DNA of 64,000 nucleotides from assembly GCF_040954645.1 (NCBI RefSeq), contig NC_092808.1, positions 114,492,049-114,556,048 on the forward strand. Reading direction: 5' to 3'. This DNA is from Diabrotica undecimpunctata. Lineage: Eukaryota > Arthropoda > Insecta > Coleoptera > Chrysomelidae. How positions within the stretch are numbered: position 1 is the first letter of the stretch; every line of letters starts with the position of its first letter. Positions 63,730 to 64,000 of the stretch are shown here, piece after piece. A model generated the notes under the pieces. That model saw nothing but the letters and a program-made list of their open reading frames with translations. It did no database searches and was not told where the DNA came from. Made by a program: the position numbers and the translations under genes.

Positions 63730-64000
63730 TATGATAAGACTGTTGAGATGCTACATATATGTAGTATATGCCTGGACTCTCAAATATTACGATTGAGAAG
63801 TAGTACTACTATAAGATACTGTGTATCTACTAAAGATGAGATCCATAGATAGAGTGACAAACATGGAACTGACAACCAGATAGGGAAGGAACTGGCATTT
63901 ATGACGACTATAACAATAAAAAAAGGGTGAAATATTTGCAACACCATATGAAAGGGCAAAAATACTACTTCAAAATATAAAACAATCAATTTGAGAAACT
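63730..64000 (+). mobile_element. RTE-like LINE C-terminal fragment at the window edge
   Basis: Plus-strand pieces 'IRLLRCYIYVVYAWTL', 'SIDRVTNMEL' and 'KKRVKYLQHHMKGQKY' follow the order of the C-terminal region in the other RTE-like LINEs. It is very decayed and may continue past the window. Confidence 0.5.

Overview
The window is eukaryotic, gene-poor, AT-rich and packed with transposable elements. Spliced genes with GT-AG introns, many non-LTR retrotransposon remnants, Penelope-like elements, a Gypsy LTR element, a Helitron, several inverted-repeat DNA elements and long (AT)n tracts point to a large insect genome. The style of the zinc-finger protein and of the LINE families suggests a beetle, possibly a leaf beetle such as Diabrotica; that is inference from general familiarity, not a search result.

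Only two host genes can be built with confidence, and they lie head to head. A C2H2 zinc-finger gene on the minus strand has exon 1 at 27655-27793 and a last exon with 21 fingers at 18736-20720. A CMTR2 gene (cap-2 mRNA 2'-O-methyltransferase) on the plus strand has exons at 28421-28681, 34263-34421, 36884-37066, 41554-41674 and 42834-43990. The start codons are 627 bp apart, so the space between them is probably a shared promoter. All exon phases join correctly; CMTR2 gives 626 residues and the zinc-finger protein 707.

The CMTR2 region has been duplicated in direct orientation. Positions 1-14261 repeat 32917-43771, with CMTR2 exons 2 to 5. The first copy is a pseudogene: exon 3 has a net 13-bp loss and exon 5 is cut off. 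Comparing the copies shows the empty site for several insertions: a 2.9-kb inverted-repeat transposon (6077-9023), a Helitron (9502-10055), a 1.07-kb TA-flanked element (39835-40902) and a 5'-truncated LINE with an 11-bp target duplication (37361-38607).

Region by region: 1-14261 is the decayed copy; 14262-18540 holds LINE debris; 18541-27793 is the zinc-finger gene, with an intact Penelope-like element in its intron; 28421-43990 is CMTR2, whose introns are full of repeats; 44500-47950 holds LINE remnants, one nearly full length; 48817-52724 is a Gypsy element with LTRs that read as identical; 52766-61975 is a mosaic of RTE-like, CR1/Jockey-like, I/R1-like and R2-like LINE remnants; 62000-63700 shows nothing recognisable.

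Two things stand out. The Gypsy element's pol frame ends in a macro domain resembling the ADP-ribose hydrolase TARG1/OARD1, followed by a CCCH zinc finger. The 2.9-kb transposon has perfect 31-bp terminal inverted repeats and a spliced gene of an uncharacterised 'CPGQN' protein family, which may be the transposase of a little-described group.
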